Both the position numbers and the translations under genes were made by a program. The notes below the pieces were generated by a model. It was given only the letters and a program-made list of their open reading frames with translations. It did no database searches and was not told where the DNA came from. This document shows, piece by piece, positions 27,340-37,844 of a DNA stretch of 64,000 nucleotides; positions within the stretch are counted from its first letter, which is position 1; each line of letters begins with the position of its first letter. This stretch comes from Palsa-892 sp035555855. Lineage in GTDB: Bacteria; Pseudomonadota; Alphaproteobacteria; Rhizobiales; Xanthobacteraceae. The DNA lies in assembly GCA_035555855.1 (NCBI GenBank), contig DATMGD010000002.1, forward strand, positions 62,001 through 126,000, read 5' to 3'.

Positions 27340-27792
27340 TCAGGCTTTCCACACCGCCGAGCATTCCGGCGTTTCCCACAACCGGATCGCCACGACCCGC
27401 ACGCCGCGCGGTTGCACGAGTTCGTTCGTGACCCGGGCAAGTTCTGTAACGATCACTTCCACGGTCGGATGCGCGTCGAGAAGGTAGGCCGGTTTGCCGA
27501 GCCGCCGGTTCATCTCGATGGCTTGTCTGACTGCGGGCTCGTCGTCGTTTTTGTAGAACAGCGCGGTGTGATCGAAGTGCTGCTTGATCCAGCCGCCGAT
27601 GACTTCCTCGACGACGTAGAAATCGACGACCCGGCCGAGCGGATCGAGCTTGTCGGCGGCCAGCGTAAACTCGGCCTCGTAGCGGTGGCCGTGGAACGCC
27701 TTGCACACGCCCTCATGGCCGGGGATGCGATGCATCGCGTCCCACACGAACCGCTGTACGATGGTGATTGCGTTGGCGCCCGGCTTCGACAT
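27340..27792 (-). CDS. queD: 6-carboxy-5,6,7,8-tetrahydropterin synthase
   Basis: The 150-residue QueD converts dihydroneopterin triphosphate to 6-carboxy-tetrahydropterin in queuosine synthesis. The zinc ligands are His21, His34 and His36 (FHGHRYE), the nucleophile is Cys30 (EGVCKAF), and LWETP gives the pterin-binding Glu. Its start is 39 bp from the divergent queE start, so the two pathway genes share one control region. queC and queF are not in the window. Confidence 0.94.
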   Translation of the reverse strand: MSKPGANAITIVQRFVWDAMHRIPGHEGVCKAFHGHRYEAEFTLAADKLDPLGRVVDFYVVEEVIGGWIKQHFDHTALFYKNDDEPAVRQAIEMNRRLGKPAYLLDAHPTVEVIVTELARVTNELVQPRGVRVVAIRLWETPECSAVWKA

Positions 27793-27831
27793 AGTTTCCG
27801 CTCAAAATCCGGCTTCTCTATTCACGATCTC

Positions 27832-28461
27832 ATGTACGCGGTCAAAGAGATTTTCCTTACCCTGCAAGGCGAGGGCGTCCACACCGGGCGTCCCGCGGTT
27901 TTCTGCCGTTTTGCGGGCTGCAATCTGTGGTCCGGCCGGGAGCAAGACCGTGCCGAAGCGGTCTGCCAATTTTGTGACACCGATTTTGTCGGCACCGACG
28001 GCACCAAGGGCGGCAAGTATAAAGACGCCGAGGCATTGGCTGATGCCATCGCCGGTGAGTGGGGCGCGGAACCTGAAAATCGCTTCACTGTGCTGACCGG
28101 CGGCGAACCGTTGTTGCAGGTCGATGAGCCGCTTCTTGCAGCGCTGCATGCGCGCGGCTTCGAGGTCGCGGTTGAAACCAACGGCACGCTCGAGCCGCCC
28201 GCCGGCCTCGACTGGATTTGCGTAAGCCCGAAAGCCGGCAGCGAGTTGAAATTGAAGACTGGCAATGAGTTGAAGCTCGTCTATCCGCAGGAAGGTGCAA
28301 AGCCGGAAGATTTTGTGTCGCTCGCGTTTCACCACTTTCTGCTGCAACCGATGGACGGTCCCGATGCCGTGGAGAATACGCGGCGCGCGATCGAGTATTG
28401 CCTGAAGCATCCGCAATGGAATTTGAGTCTGCAGACGCACAAGATCATGGGCATTCGCTGA
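27832..28461 (+). CDS. queE: 7-carboxy-7-deazaguanine synthase (radical SAM)
   Basis: The 209-residue radical-SAM enzyme makes 7-carboxy-7-deazaguanine from the QueD product. The cluster ligands are Cys30, Cys45 and Cys48, the CX14CX2C spacing typical of many proteobacterial QueE proteins (GCNLWSGREQD then CQFCDTDF). LTGGEPLLQ and VSPKAGSELKL are also typical. The frame is open from 27412, antisense to queD, but the ATG at 27832 gives the correct N-terminus MYAVKEIFLTLQGEG. Confidence 0.95.
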   Translation: MYAVKEIFLTLQGEGVHTGRPAVFCRFAGCNLWSGREQDRAEAVCQFCDTDFVGTDGTKGGKYKDAEALADAIAGEWGAEPENRFTVLTGGEPLLQVDEPLLAALHARGFEVAVETNGTLEPPAGLDWICVSPKAGSELKLKTGNELKLVYPQEGAKPEDFVSLAFHHFLLQPMDGPDAVENTRRAIEYCLKHPQWNLSLQTHKIMGIR

Positions 28462-28477
28462 AGCCGAGGAGCCGATC

Positions 28478-29326
28478 ATGCCGACCATTGCTGTCGTCGC
28501 ACCGGGTGCCATGGGCGGCGCTGTCGGCAAGCGGCTTGTCGAAAACGGCGCGCGCGTCATTACGTTTCTTGAAGGGCGCAGCGAGCAGAGCATCGCTCGC
28601 GCGCACGCGGCGGGCATGCTTGCCGCTTCTCTCAAAGAAATCGCCGAGGCCGATCTTGTTCTCTCGATCCTGCCTCCCGCCGAAGCCGTGCGTTTTGCCG
28701 ATACGCTCGCGCCCGCGCTGCGATCGAGCAAAGCAAAGCCCGCTTACATCGATTGCAATGCGATCAATCCCGATACGATGCAGAAGGTGATCGCAGCACT
28801 TCACGGTACAGGATGCGATGTGATCGACGCTTCGATTATCGGCGGGCCGCCGGTACCGGGCAGGGCGGGCCCGACATTTTATGTGAGCGGCGACGAAAAT
28901 CATCGCGCGGACATGTTGGGCAAGCACGGCTTGCGGCTGCGCCGTATCGATGGCCCTGCGGGAGCGGCCTCTGCGCTCAAGATGGTCTATGGCGGATTGA
29001 ACAAGGGCACGATTGCGTTGCAGACCGCGATGTTGCTTGCGGCCGATCGCGCCGGTTGCGGCGAGAGCCTTCGTCAGGAGCTATCGGAAAGCATGCCGCA
29101 GGTTCTGGAACGCATGTCGCGCTCGATCCCCGATATGTATCCGAAGGCCTATCGTTGGGTTGCGGAAATGGAAGAGATCGCTGCGTTCCTCGGATCGAAC
29201 GATCCGGGCGCGCAAATCTTCAAGGCCAATGCTGAAATCTTTACCGCCATGGCGGAAGACCGCGCGGGCGAGCATCGCCGCGCGCATGTGCTGGATAAAT
29301 TGCTCAGGAAAAAATCGCCGCCCTGA
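28478..29326 (+). CDS. NAD(P)-dependent oxidoreductase, 6PGDH/HIBADH superfamily (DUF1932)
   Basis: This 282-residue protein has an N-terminal Rossmann domain (VVAPGAMGGAVGKRL) and a helical C-terminal half of the DUF1932 type (GGLNKGTIALQTAML). IDASIIGGPPVPG marks the substrate site of beta-hydroxyacid dehydrogenase relatives. The substrate is unknown. It starts 16 bp after queE and may be cotranscribed, though no role in queuosine synthesis is known. Confidence 0.85.
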   Translation: MPTIAVVAPGAMGGAVGKRLVENGARVITFLEGRSEQSIARAHAAGMLAASLKEIAEADLVLSILPPAEAVRFADTLAPALRSSKAKPAYIDCNAINPDTMQKVIAALHGTGCDVIDASIIGGPPVPGRAGPTFYVSGDENHRADMLGKHGLRLRRIDGPAGAASALKMVYGGLNKGTIALQTAMLLAADRAGCGESLRQELSESMPQVLERMSRSIPDMYPKAYRWVAEMEEIAAFLGSNDPGAQIFKANAEIFTAMAEDRAGEHRRAHVLDKLLRKKSPP

Positions 29327-29332
29327 TGGCGG

Positions 29333-29797
29333 CTATTTCAGCACGATGACGGTGAGCGACTCTGCATAGAGCGCGGGCTTGTCCGCGCCCTCGATCTCGA
29401 CCGTAACTTCATTCTTCAGTAGAAACTCTTTTTCTGAACGCGGCGTCACTTCGCGCAACTTGTAGTGTGCGCGCACGCGCGAGCCGGGCTTCACCGGCGT
29501 AAGAAAGCGCACCTTGTCGAGGCCGTAATTGACGCGATGCGCGACGCCGCCGAGCTTCGGCAGCGCCTCGAAACCCAGCGGCGCGAGCAGCGACAGCATC
29601 AGGTAGCCATGCGCAATGGTGCCGCCGAACGGCGTTTCCTTTTTCGCGCGCTCCGGATCGACATGAATGAACTGATGATCGTCGGTCACATCCGCAAAGC
29701 CGTCGATCATCGCCTGCGTCACAGAGCGCCAGCTGGAGACGCCGACTTCACTACCAATCCGGCTTTTCAAAATTTCGATGGAGATGGCTTCGCTCAT
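29333..29797 (-). CDS. MaoC-like (R)-specific enoyl-CoA hydratase
   Basis: This 154-residue hot-dog protein has the MaoC/PhaJ hydratase motif DVTDDHQFIHVDPERA, with Asp and His as the catalytic pair, followed by the GGTIAHGYLMLSLL segment. Such enzymes hydrate enoyl-CoA to (R)-3-hydroxyacyl-CoA. It lies 30 bp downstream of the PHA synthase gene on the same strand. A PhaJ-like role, feeding beta-oxidation intermediates into polyester, is inferred from this position. Confidence 0.88.
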   Translation of the reverse strand: MSEAISIEILKSRIGSEVGVSSWRSVTQAMIDGFADVTDDHQFIHVDPERAKKETPFGGTIAHGYLMLSLLAPLGFEALPKLGGVAHRVNYGLDKVRFLTPVKPGSRVRAHYKLREVTPRSEKEFLLKNEVTVEIEGADKPALYAESLTVIVLK

Positions 29798-29827
29798 GCG
29801 GTCATGTCGGGCAGACGGGCGCTTTCG

Positions 29828-31639
29828 TCAAGCGCGCACCTTCACATAGCGCCCCGGCGCATCTTCGATCGGCGGCAGCTTGCCGCCGCCCGGCTGCCGC
29901 GCCGGTATCCGTTCGCCGCTCATGGTGGAAAGCCAGGTCAACCAGTCCGGCCACCAGGAGCCTGCATGTTCTTCGGCGCTTTTGAGCCAGGTATCCAGAT
30001 CGCCCTTCGGCGTGTCGCCGGTCCAATACTGATATTTCTGTTTCAGCGGCGAATTGACGACGCCCGCGATATGGCCGGAGCCCGCGAGCACGAATTTGAC
30101 CGGCGCGCCGAAAAACTGGCTGCCGAGGAAAACGGATTTCGCCGGCGCGATGTGATCCTCGCGCGTCGCAAGATTGTAGATCGGGATGTTGACCTTGCTT
30201 AGATCGATCCGCGTGTTGTCGATCGACATCAGGCCTTTCGAGAGCTTGTTCTCGAGGTAGCAGTTGCGGAGATAAAAGGCGTGGTTCGCCGCCGGCAGCC
30301 GCGTCGAATCCGAATTCCAGTACAGGATGTCGAACGGGAAGGGCTTCTTGCCGCGCAGATAGTTGTTCACGACGAACGGCCAGACGAGATCGTTGGCGCG
30401 CAGAAGATTGAACGCGGTCGCCATCCGGCTTGCTTCGAGATAGCCGGAATCCTTCATCTGCCGCTCGAGATTTGCGATCTGGTCTTCGCCGACGAAAACC
30501 TTGAGTTCGCCCGCGTGCGTAAAATCGACCTGCGTGGTGAGCAGCGTCGCGCTTTCGATGCGATCCTGCGCCTTCGCCGCAAGATAGCCGAGCGTCACCG
30601 ACAGCAGCGTGCCGCCGACGCAATAGCCGATCGTGTGCGCGCGCTTCTCGCCCGTCACCATCGCAACCTGATCGAGCGCCTTCAGGATGCCGTCGTGCAT
30701 ATAGTGAGAAAAGCTCTTGCCGGCATGCGAGGCGTCCGGGTTTACCCACGAAATCACGAACACCGTCAGCCCCTGATCGACCATCCACTTGATGAACGAT
30801 TTCTCGGGCGTGAGGTCGAGCACATAGAACTTGTTGATCCACGGCGGAACGATCAGCACGGGAATCGACATCACCGTTTCGGTCGTCGGCGCGTACTGAA
30901 GAAGCTGGAACAGTTCGTTCTCGAAAATGACCTTGCCGGGAGAGGTCGCGAGATTGCGGCCGACCTCGAATCCCTCGGGATCGGATTGGCGGATCTTCAG
31001 ATTGCCTTTGCCGGCAGTGAGGTCCTCGGTCAGCATTTGCATGCCGCGCACGAGATTGTCGCCGCTGGTGCCGAGCGTTTCGTGGAACAGCTCGGGATTG
31101 GTCAGCACGAAATTCGAAGGCGAAACGGCGCTCGCGAGCTGCCGCACGTAAAAATTGGCTTTGAGCTTCGTCTGCTCGTCGAGCGTCTCGGCATCGCGCA
31201 CCAGCGTCTCGGCCCAGTTCGAGGTGAGCAGATACATCTGCTTCATCGTGTCGAAGAACGGGTTCGTCGACCATTCGGGATGCGCGAAGCGGCGATCCTT
31301 GGCGTCGGGCTGCGCGACGGGCTGCGCCGTTTCGCCCGCCATCTTGCGCATCGTTTGCGACCACAGCTCCATGTAACCCTTGAACAGGGTGTTCTGCGCT
31401 TCGAGCGTGCGCTGCGGATCGGCCATCCAGTATTCGGCGACCTGCGAAAGCGTCTTGACGACATCGGCGATGTCGTCGGCCATCTTTTCCTGCGCTTTGG
31501 TGTCCTCGCGCGGCCGCAGATAGGCGGCCATCGCCTTGCCGCCTTCCTCGACGAGACGGGCAAGGTTGCGCGCGAAAGCGTCTGGGTCGATCGCGGGCGC
31601 CTGCGTGCCGGCCGCCTTGTCGTTGTTCTTGGTATCCAT
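29828..31639 (-). CDS. phaC: Class I poly(3-hydroxyalkanoate) synthase
   Basis: The 603-residue synthase polymerises (R)-3-hydroxyacyl-CoA into storage polyester on granule surfaces. The lipase-like box is GYCVGGT with catalytic Cys340; REDHIAP gives the Asp and GSGHIAG the His. The length is typical of class I, and no phaE partner is near. I start at the ATG at 31639 (MDTKNNDKAAG); the frame is open to 31861 but the extra part is not family-like. A 12-bp palindrome lies 28 bp upstream of the start. Confidence 0.96.
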   Translation of the reverse strand: MDTKNNDKAAGTQAPAIDPDAFARNLARLVEEGGKAMAAYLRPREDTKAQEKMADDIADVVKTLSQVAEYWMADPQRTLEAQNTLFKGYMELWSQTMRKMAGETAQPVAQPDAKDRRFAHPEWSTNPFFDTMKQMYLLTSNWAETLVRDAETLDEQTKLKANFYVRQLASAVSPSNFVLTNPELFHETLGTSGDNLVRGMQMLTEDLTAGKGNLKIRQSDPEGFEVGRNLATSPGKVIFENELFQLLQYAPTTETVMSIPVLIVPPWINKFYVLDLTPEKSFIKWMVDQGLTVFVISWVNPDASHAGKSFSHYMHDGILKALDQVAMVTGEKRAHTIGYCVGGTLLSVTLGYLAAKAQDRIESATLLTTQVDFTHAGELKVFVGEDQIANLERQMKDSGYLEASRMATAFNLLRANDLVWPFVVNNYLRGKKPFPFDILYWNSDSTRLPAANHAFYLRNCYLENKLSKGLMSIDNTRIDLSKVNIPIYNLATREDHIAPAKSVFLGSQFFGAPVKFVLAGSGHIAGVVNSPLKQKYQYWTGDTPKGDLDTWLKSAEEHAGSWWPDWLTWLSTMSGERIPARQPGGGKLPPIEDAPGRYVKVRA

Positions 31640-31667
31640 GGTCTCCGCCACGTTGCTACCTACACGG

Positions 31668-31679
31668 AATTTGCAAATT
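31668..31679. promoter_or_regulatory. Palindrome in the phaC leader, candidate operator
   Basis: AATTTGCAAATT is a perfect 12-bp palindrome 28 bp upstream of the phaC start, in a locally AT-rich patch. Repressors of PHA genes such as PhaR bind TGC-containing sites, so this is a plausible operator, but the motif is short and I have no second copy to compare. Confidence 0.35.
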
Positions 31680-31950
31680 TTAGTTTGCGGCTTTCCATGC
31701 GGAGTGGGCAAGGCGGTATTTGGGCGGGCCCGGTAGGAGCGGCCGCCTAAACATGGTATTTTGCGCTGCGAAGGTCGGCCTGTTCGCCGGTGCCTGGCAG
31801 GGCTTGAGCCGGGGGAAATCGGCTTGAAACAGGCCGGAGCGGCGGGTATTGGGCCTACCACCGTGCTTCCGCCATATTGAACAGCGAGAGAGCGCGGATG
31901 GGGAAAGCCGGAATCTCCGGGAGATTCCGGCCCTTGAAAGGGAATCGGTC

Positions 31951-32265
31951 TTGCAGACTGGGCCGCATCGTAGGGCGCGGGGAGCCTATCTGACTGCGCG
32001 TGCCGCCGTCTTCGGCGCGCTCGCGGGGCTGATGCTGGCTGGCTGTGCCGGCGACGTACCAGTCCCGTTCGTCAACGTCGCCCTGCCGCCGGCCGGGCCC
32101 GGACCGGCGCCGGAATACCCCAACGTAGGGGTTACGCCGAACACCAACAATAACGAGTCCCCGGTCATGACCGAAGCCGAGCGCCAGGCCGTCGAGGACC
32201 AGCTCCGGAAGCTCGTCAGTGACCGCGAAGGCACCGTGAAAAAGCGGATCGATACCAGTAATTGA
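31951..32265 (+). CDS. Small outer-membrane lipoprotein
   Basis: The protein has a positively charged N-region, a hydrophobic stretch and the lipobox LMLAGC, then a Pro-rich segment (LPPAGPGPAPEYPNVG) and a charged helix near the C-terminus (MTEAERQAVEDQLRKLVSD). No domain is recognised. No ATG suits the signal peptide; I chose the TTG at 31951 behind GAAAGGGAA, giving 104 residues. The frame is open to 31849. It lies divergently from phaC and just before the aminotransferase gene. Confidence 0.7.
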   Translation: MQTGPHRRARGAYLTARAAVFGALAGLMLAGCAGDVPVPFVNVALPPAGPGPAPEYPNVGVTPNTNNNESPVMTEAERQAVEDQLRKLVSDREGTVKKRIDTSN

Positions 32266-32388
32266 CCGAGGAACCTCAAGCCGGGCTTTAAGCCGAACGT
32301 TAAGTACGTTTTCTCATATTCGATGCTAGAATACCGGGGGTTGCCGGTTCGCAGCCCGATTCAGACCCAAACCCGATCAGGACCGATC

Positions 32389-33609
<1,221 letters not shown>

Positions 33610-33636
33610 ACGCGCGCGAATAAACGGTTTTTCTCC

Positions 33637-34959
33637 ATGGCCGAACCGCTCAAGCTGGGTCTCGCGGGCCTCGGAACCGTCGGCTCGGCGACGGTCCGGA
33701 TGCTCATGCGCTCGAAGGACGAACTCGCGGCGCGCGCCGGCCGTCCGATCGAACTGAAAGCCTATGCCTCGAAGGATCCGCCGCGCGACAACACGATCGA
33801 CCTCTCGAACATCCGCAAGGTCGATAGTCCGGTCGCGCTTGCCGCCGATCCTGAGATCGACGTTTTCGTCGAACTGATGGGCGGTGCGGGCGATCCGGCG
33901 AAAAGCTCGGTCGAGGCTGCGCTCAATGCCGGTCACGGCGTCGTCACGGCGAACAAGGCGCTGATCGCCAAGCATGGCGTGCAGCTTGCGAAGCTCGCAG
34001 AACAGAAAAACGCGCCGTTTTCATTTGAAGCAGCGGTGGCGGGTGGCATTCCGGTCATCAAGACGCTGCGCGAGGGCCTCGGCGGTGCGCACATCTCGCG
34101 CGTCTATGGCATCTTGAACGGCACTTGCAATTACATCCTGACGCAGATGCTGAAGGAAAAACGCTCCTTTGCCGACTGCCTGAAGGAGGCGCAGCGTCTC
34201 GGCTACGCCGAGGCCGATCCGACCTTCGACATCGGCGGCTTCGACACCGCGCACAAGACCGCGATCCTGACCTCGATTGCCTTCGGCACTGAGATCGATG
34301 CCGATGCGATCTATATCGAGGGCATTGAATCGATCACGCTCGCCGACCTCGAAGCGGCCGACGATCTCGGCTACCGCGTCAAGCTCCTCGGCGTTGCGAC
34401 CCGCAACGACAGCGGCATCGAGCAGCGCGTGCATCCGACGATGGTGCCGAAGGGTTCCGTCATCGGTGAAATCGACGGCGTGCTGAACGGTGTCGCGATC
34501 GACTCCGACATGATGGGCCTCACGCTCGTCGGCCCCGGCGCGGGCGGCGATGCAACTTCATCAGCAGTGGTCGCCGATATCGTCGATCTTGCCGCGGGCC
34601 GCCGTGTGCATCCGTTCGGCCGTCCGGCGGCGAAGCTCAAGAAGCTCGCCCGTGCGCCGATGCAGCGCCACGAGGGCGGCTATTACATTCGCCTCGCGGC
34701 GCTCGACAAGCCGGGCACCGCCGCGACGATCGCGCGCCGCATGGCTGACGAAAATATTTCACTCGAATCCATCATGCAGCATCGCAAGGCGAGCCGGCCG
34801 CATGGCGGCGACGATCCGAAGTCGGCGGCAGCCGCCGCGTCCGTGGTGCTGATTACTTACGCGACGAGCGAGGATGCCGTACGCCGCGCGCTGGCCGCGA
34901 TCGAGAAGGAAGGCGTGCTGGCCGAGAAGCCGCAAGTCATTCGCATTGAAAAAAGCTGA
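33637..34959 (+). CDS. hom: Homoserine dehydrogenase with ACT domain
   Basis: The 440-residue enzyme reduces aspartate semialdehyde to homoserine on the path to threonine and methionine. It has the NAD(P) motif GLAGLGTVGSA, VVTANKALIAKHG, NGTCNYILT and GYAEADPTFDIGG. The last 90 residues (YYIRLAALDKPGTAATIARRM) are an ACT domain, normally for allosteric control by threonine. It sits in an aminotransferase-hom-glpX-recJ run, all close-packed and on one strand. Confidence 0.96.
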   Translation: MAEPLKLGLAGLGTVGSATVRMLMRSKDELAARAGRPIELKAYASKDPPRDNTIDLSNIRKVDSPVALAADPEIDVFVELMGGAGDPAKSSVEAALNAGHGVVTANKALIAKHGVQLAKLAEQKNAPFSFEAAVAGGIPVIKTLREGLGGAHISRVYGILNGTCNYILTQMLKEKRSFADCLKEAQRLGYAEADPTFDIGGFDTAHKTAILTSIAFGTEIDADAIYIEGIESITLADLEAADDLGYRVKLLGVATRNDSGIEQRVHPTMVPKGSVIGEIDGVLNGVAIDSDMMGLTLVGPGAGGDATSSAVVADIVDLAAGRRVHPFGRPAAKLKKLARAPMQRHEGGYYIRLAALDKPGTAATIARRMADENISLESIMQHRKASRPHGGDDPKSAAAAASVVLITYATSEDAVRRALAAIEKEGVLAEKPQVIRIEKS

Positions 34960-34977
34960 TAGAGCGTTCCGGGGGAG

Positions 34978-35967
34978 ATGATGTCCGATAAGTCGAAATT
35001 GTTGAACGAGCGCGTACTGTCGATCGAGATCACGCGCGTCACCGAGCGCGCGGCAGTGGCCGCAGCCCATCTGCGTGGCCGCGGCAACGAAAAGGCCGCC
35101 GATCAGGCAGCGGTTGACGCCATGCGCCGCGAGATGAATGCGCTCGCGATCGACGGCACCATCGTGATCGGCGAGGGCGAGCGCGACGAAGCGCCGATGC
35201 TCTACATCGGCGAGAACGTCGGCAACAAGAAGGGACCCAAGGTCGACATCGCCGTGGATCCTCTGGAAGGCACCACGCTCTGCGCCAAGAACATGCCGGG
35301 CGCGATTGCCGTCATGGCGATGGCCGAAGGCGGCGCGCTTTTGAACGCGCCCGACGTCTACATGGACAAGATCGCCATCGGGCCGGGCTATTCCGCCGGC
35401 GTTGTCGATCTCGACGCTTCGCCCGACGAGAACATCCGCTCGCTCGCCAAGGCCAAGGGCGTAAAGCCCGAGCATATCTGCGCGCTGATCCTCGACCGCC
35501 CGCGCCACGCCGACATGATCGCCGCCGTGCGCAAGACGGGCGCCGCCGTCCACCTCATCACCGACGGCGACGTTGCGGGCGTCATCCACACCACCGATCC
35601 GAAGAACACCGGCGTCGATATCTATATGGGTATCGGCGGCGCGCCCGAGGGCGTGCTGGCGGCGGCGGCGCTTCGCTGCATCGGCGGCCAGATGCAGGGC
35701 CGCCTTGTGCTGGATACGGACGAGAAGCGCGAGCGCGCCGCCAAGATGGGCGTCAAGGACCCGAAGAAAAAATACGACATGAAGGACATGGTGCGCGGCG
35801 ACTGCTTGTTCGCGGCGACCGGTGTGACCACCGGCGCGCTGCTGCGCGGGGTGCGCTTCGACAAGGAGCGCATCTACACCAGCACCGTCGTCATGCGCTC
35901 CGCGACCGGCACCGTGCGCTGGATCGACGCCGAGCACCGCAAGCTCGACAAGTTCCTGCTGGATTGA
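34978..35967 (+). CDS. glpX: Fructose-1,6-bisphosphatase class II
   Basis: This 329-residue GlpX phosphatase hydrolyses fructose-1,6-bisphosphate in gluconeogenesis and may also act on sedoheptulose-1,7-bisphosphate. The metal and phosphate sites are visible in IVIGEGERDEAPML and DIAVDPLEGTTL. GGAPEGVLAAAALR is also typical. It starts 18 bp after hom, with MM at the N-terminus giving two adjacent start choices. recJ begins 5 bp after its stop. Confidence 0.96.
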   Translation: MMSDKSKLLNERVLSIEITRVTERAAVAAAHLRGRGNEKAADQAAVDAMRREMNALAIDGTIVIGEGERDEAPMLYIGENVGNKKGPKVDIAVDPLEGTTLCAKNMPGAIAVMAMAEGGALLNAPDVYMDKIAIGPGYSAGVVDLDASPDENIRSLAKAKGVKPEHICALILDRPRHADMIAAVRKTGAAVHLITDGDVAGVIHTTDPKNTGVDIYMGIGGAPEGVLAAAALRCIGGQMQGRLVLDTDEKRERAAKMGVKDPKKKYDMKDMVRGDCLFAATGVTTGALLRGVRFDKERIYTSTVVMRSATGTVRWIDAEHRKLDKFLLD

Positions 35968-35972
35968 ACGAT

Positions 35973-37808
35973 ATGGCAGGGCGCTCTCTGGTCCAGCCTG
36001 CGGGAACAGAAGAGCGCGCCTTTCTGGGCGTCGCCCAATCGGTAACCGGCAAGACCTGGCGCGACCGCTGCGATTTACGCGCGGCGCAAACGGCGCTCGC
36101 CATCCATCAGCGTTACGACATTCCCGAGGTGCTCGCGCGCATTGTTGCCTGCCGCGGCGTCGGCCTCGATGACGTCGAGAATTTTCTCGAGCCGAGCATC
36201 CGCAATCTGATGCCGGACCCGCTCAAGCTGACCGGCATGGCGGAAGCCGCAGGGCGGCTTGCCGACGCCACTGAGCGCAAGGAGCAGATCGCCGTCTTCG
36301 GCGATTACGATGTCGATGGCGCGACCTCGACAGCGCTTCTTGTGCGCGTGCTGCGCGCGGCAGGGCTGGATCCGCTGTTTCATATCCCCGATCGTCAGTT
36401 CGAGGGCTACGGGCCGAACATCGAAGCGATCCGCAAGCTCGCCGAAAAAGGCGCGACGCTACTCGTCACCGTCGATTGCGGCACGACGAGCCATGAGGCG
36501 CTCGCCGAAGCCAACCGGCTCGGCATGGATGCCATCGTCATCGACCACCATCAGGCACCGGACGATCTGCCCTATGCCTATGCGATTGTGAACCCGCATC
36601 GCGCCGACGACATCTCCGGGCTCGGGCAGCTCTCGGCCGTCGGCCTCGTATTCATGACGTCGGCGGCTCTCCTGCGTGAATTGCGCCGCCGCGACTATTG
36701 GGGCGGCTCGCTGCCTGAGCCCGATCTGTTGCAGCATCTCGATCTTGTGGCGCTCGGTACCGTCGCCGATGTCGTGCCGCTAACAGGTCTCAACCGCGCC
36801 TTCGTCAAGAAGGGGCTGATCGTCTTGCGTAACCGTCAGAATGAAGGCCTGCGCGCCTTGATGGATGTCGCACGCCTCGACGGCCCGCCGTCGCCCTATC
36901 ATCTCGGCTTCCTGCTCGGACCGCGCATCAACGCCGGTGGCCGCATTGGCGATGCGACGCTCGGCACGAGGCTGCTTGTCACCGATGATCCGGCGGAAGC
37001 AAATCGTATCGCGCTCGAACTCGATCGCCTGAACCGCGAGCGGCAGACCGTGGAGCGCGCCACTTTGGAGCAGGCCGAAGCCGAGGCGTTTGCCGCGCTC
37101 GGCTTGGAGGAACGCGGCGCGGTGGTGATCGCTTCCGGCGATGGCTGGCATCCCGGCGTCGTCGGCCTCGTGGCGGCGCGCCTCAAGGAGCGTTTCGGAC
37201 GCCCGGCCTTCGCGATCGCGATGCTCGGCGATACCGGCACCGGTTCGGCGCGCTCGATTCCGGGCGTCGATCTCGGCCGCGCCGTGCGCAGCGCCATGGT
37301 CGAGGGTCTGCTGGTCAAAGGCGGCGGCCATGCCATGGCTGCGGGCCTCACGATCTCTCGCGACAAAATGGGAGCCTTCCGCGCCTTCATCGAGAAAGAA
37401 CTGACTGAATACGTCGAGCAGGCGCGCGCCGAAGATACCTTCCGGATTGATGCTGCGATCACCGCGCGCGGCGCGAACCATGAACTCGTCGAAATGATCG
37501 AACGCGCGAGCCCCTATGGCTCCGGCAATCCGGAGCCGGTCTTTGCCTTCCCGTCGCACATCGTCGCCTATGCCGACCCGGTCGGCGAGGCGCATGTCCG
37601 GGTGCGGCTGCGCGCCGCCGATGGCGCGGCCCTCGATGCAATCGCCTTCCGCTGCCTCGAACGCCCGCTCGGGCAGGCGCTGATGGCCGCGCGCGGCCAG
37701 ACCATGCACGTCGCCGGATGCTTAACGGTGGATCGCTGGCAGGGGCGGGAGCGTATCCAGCTTCGCATTCTCGATGCCGCCCCCGGCGATCCTTTGTCGG
37801 CGCGCTAG
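35973..37808 (+). CDS. recJ: Single-stranded-DNA-specific exonuclease RecJ
   Basis: The 611-residue 5'-3' exonuclease acts in recombination and mismatch repair. DHH-family motifs are in order: FGDYDVDGATS, VDCGT, IDHHQAPDD, then DHHA1 (GGGHAMAAGLTI) and the C-terminal OB fold (VRVRLRAADG). A TTG at 35964 would overlap the glpX stop; the ATG at 35973 is more likely. Confidence 0.96.
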   Translation: MAGRSLVQPAGTEERAFLGVAQSVTGKTWRDRCDLRAAQTALAIHQRYDIPEVLARIVACRGVGLDDVENFLEPSIRNLMPDPLKLTGMAEAAGRLADATERKEQIAVFGDYDVDGATSTALLVRVLRAAGLDPLFHIPDRQFEGYGPNIEAIRKLAEKGATLLVTVDCGTTSHEALAEANRLGMDAIVIDHHQAPDDLPYAYAIVNPHRADDISGLGQLSAVGLVFMTSAALLRELRRRDYWGGSLPEPDLLQHLDLVALGTVADVVPLTGLNRAFVKKGLIVLRNRQNEGLRALMDVARLDGPPSPYHLGFLLGPRINAGGRIGDATLGTRLLVTDDPAEANRIALELDRLNRERQTVERATLEQAEAEAFAALGLEERGAVVIASGDGWHPGVVGLVAARLKERFGRPAFAIAMLGDTGTGSARSIPGVDLGRAVRSAMVEGLLVKGGGHAMAAGLTISRDKMGAFRAFIEKELTEYVEQARAEDTFRIDAAITARGANHELVEMIERASPYGSGNPEPVFAFPSHIVAYADPVGEAHVRVRLRAADGAALDAIAFRCLERPLGQALMAARGQTMHVAGCLTVDRWQGRERIQLRILDAAPGDPLSAR

Positions 37809-37844
37809 TGCATCTTCCGGGGAATTCGCTATAAGCACGGCGCC

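Noticed and set aside
30281..31750. 489-codon frame opposite phaC
   Set aside because: It is an antisense shadow of phaC; the phaC motifs are unambiguous on the other strand.
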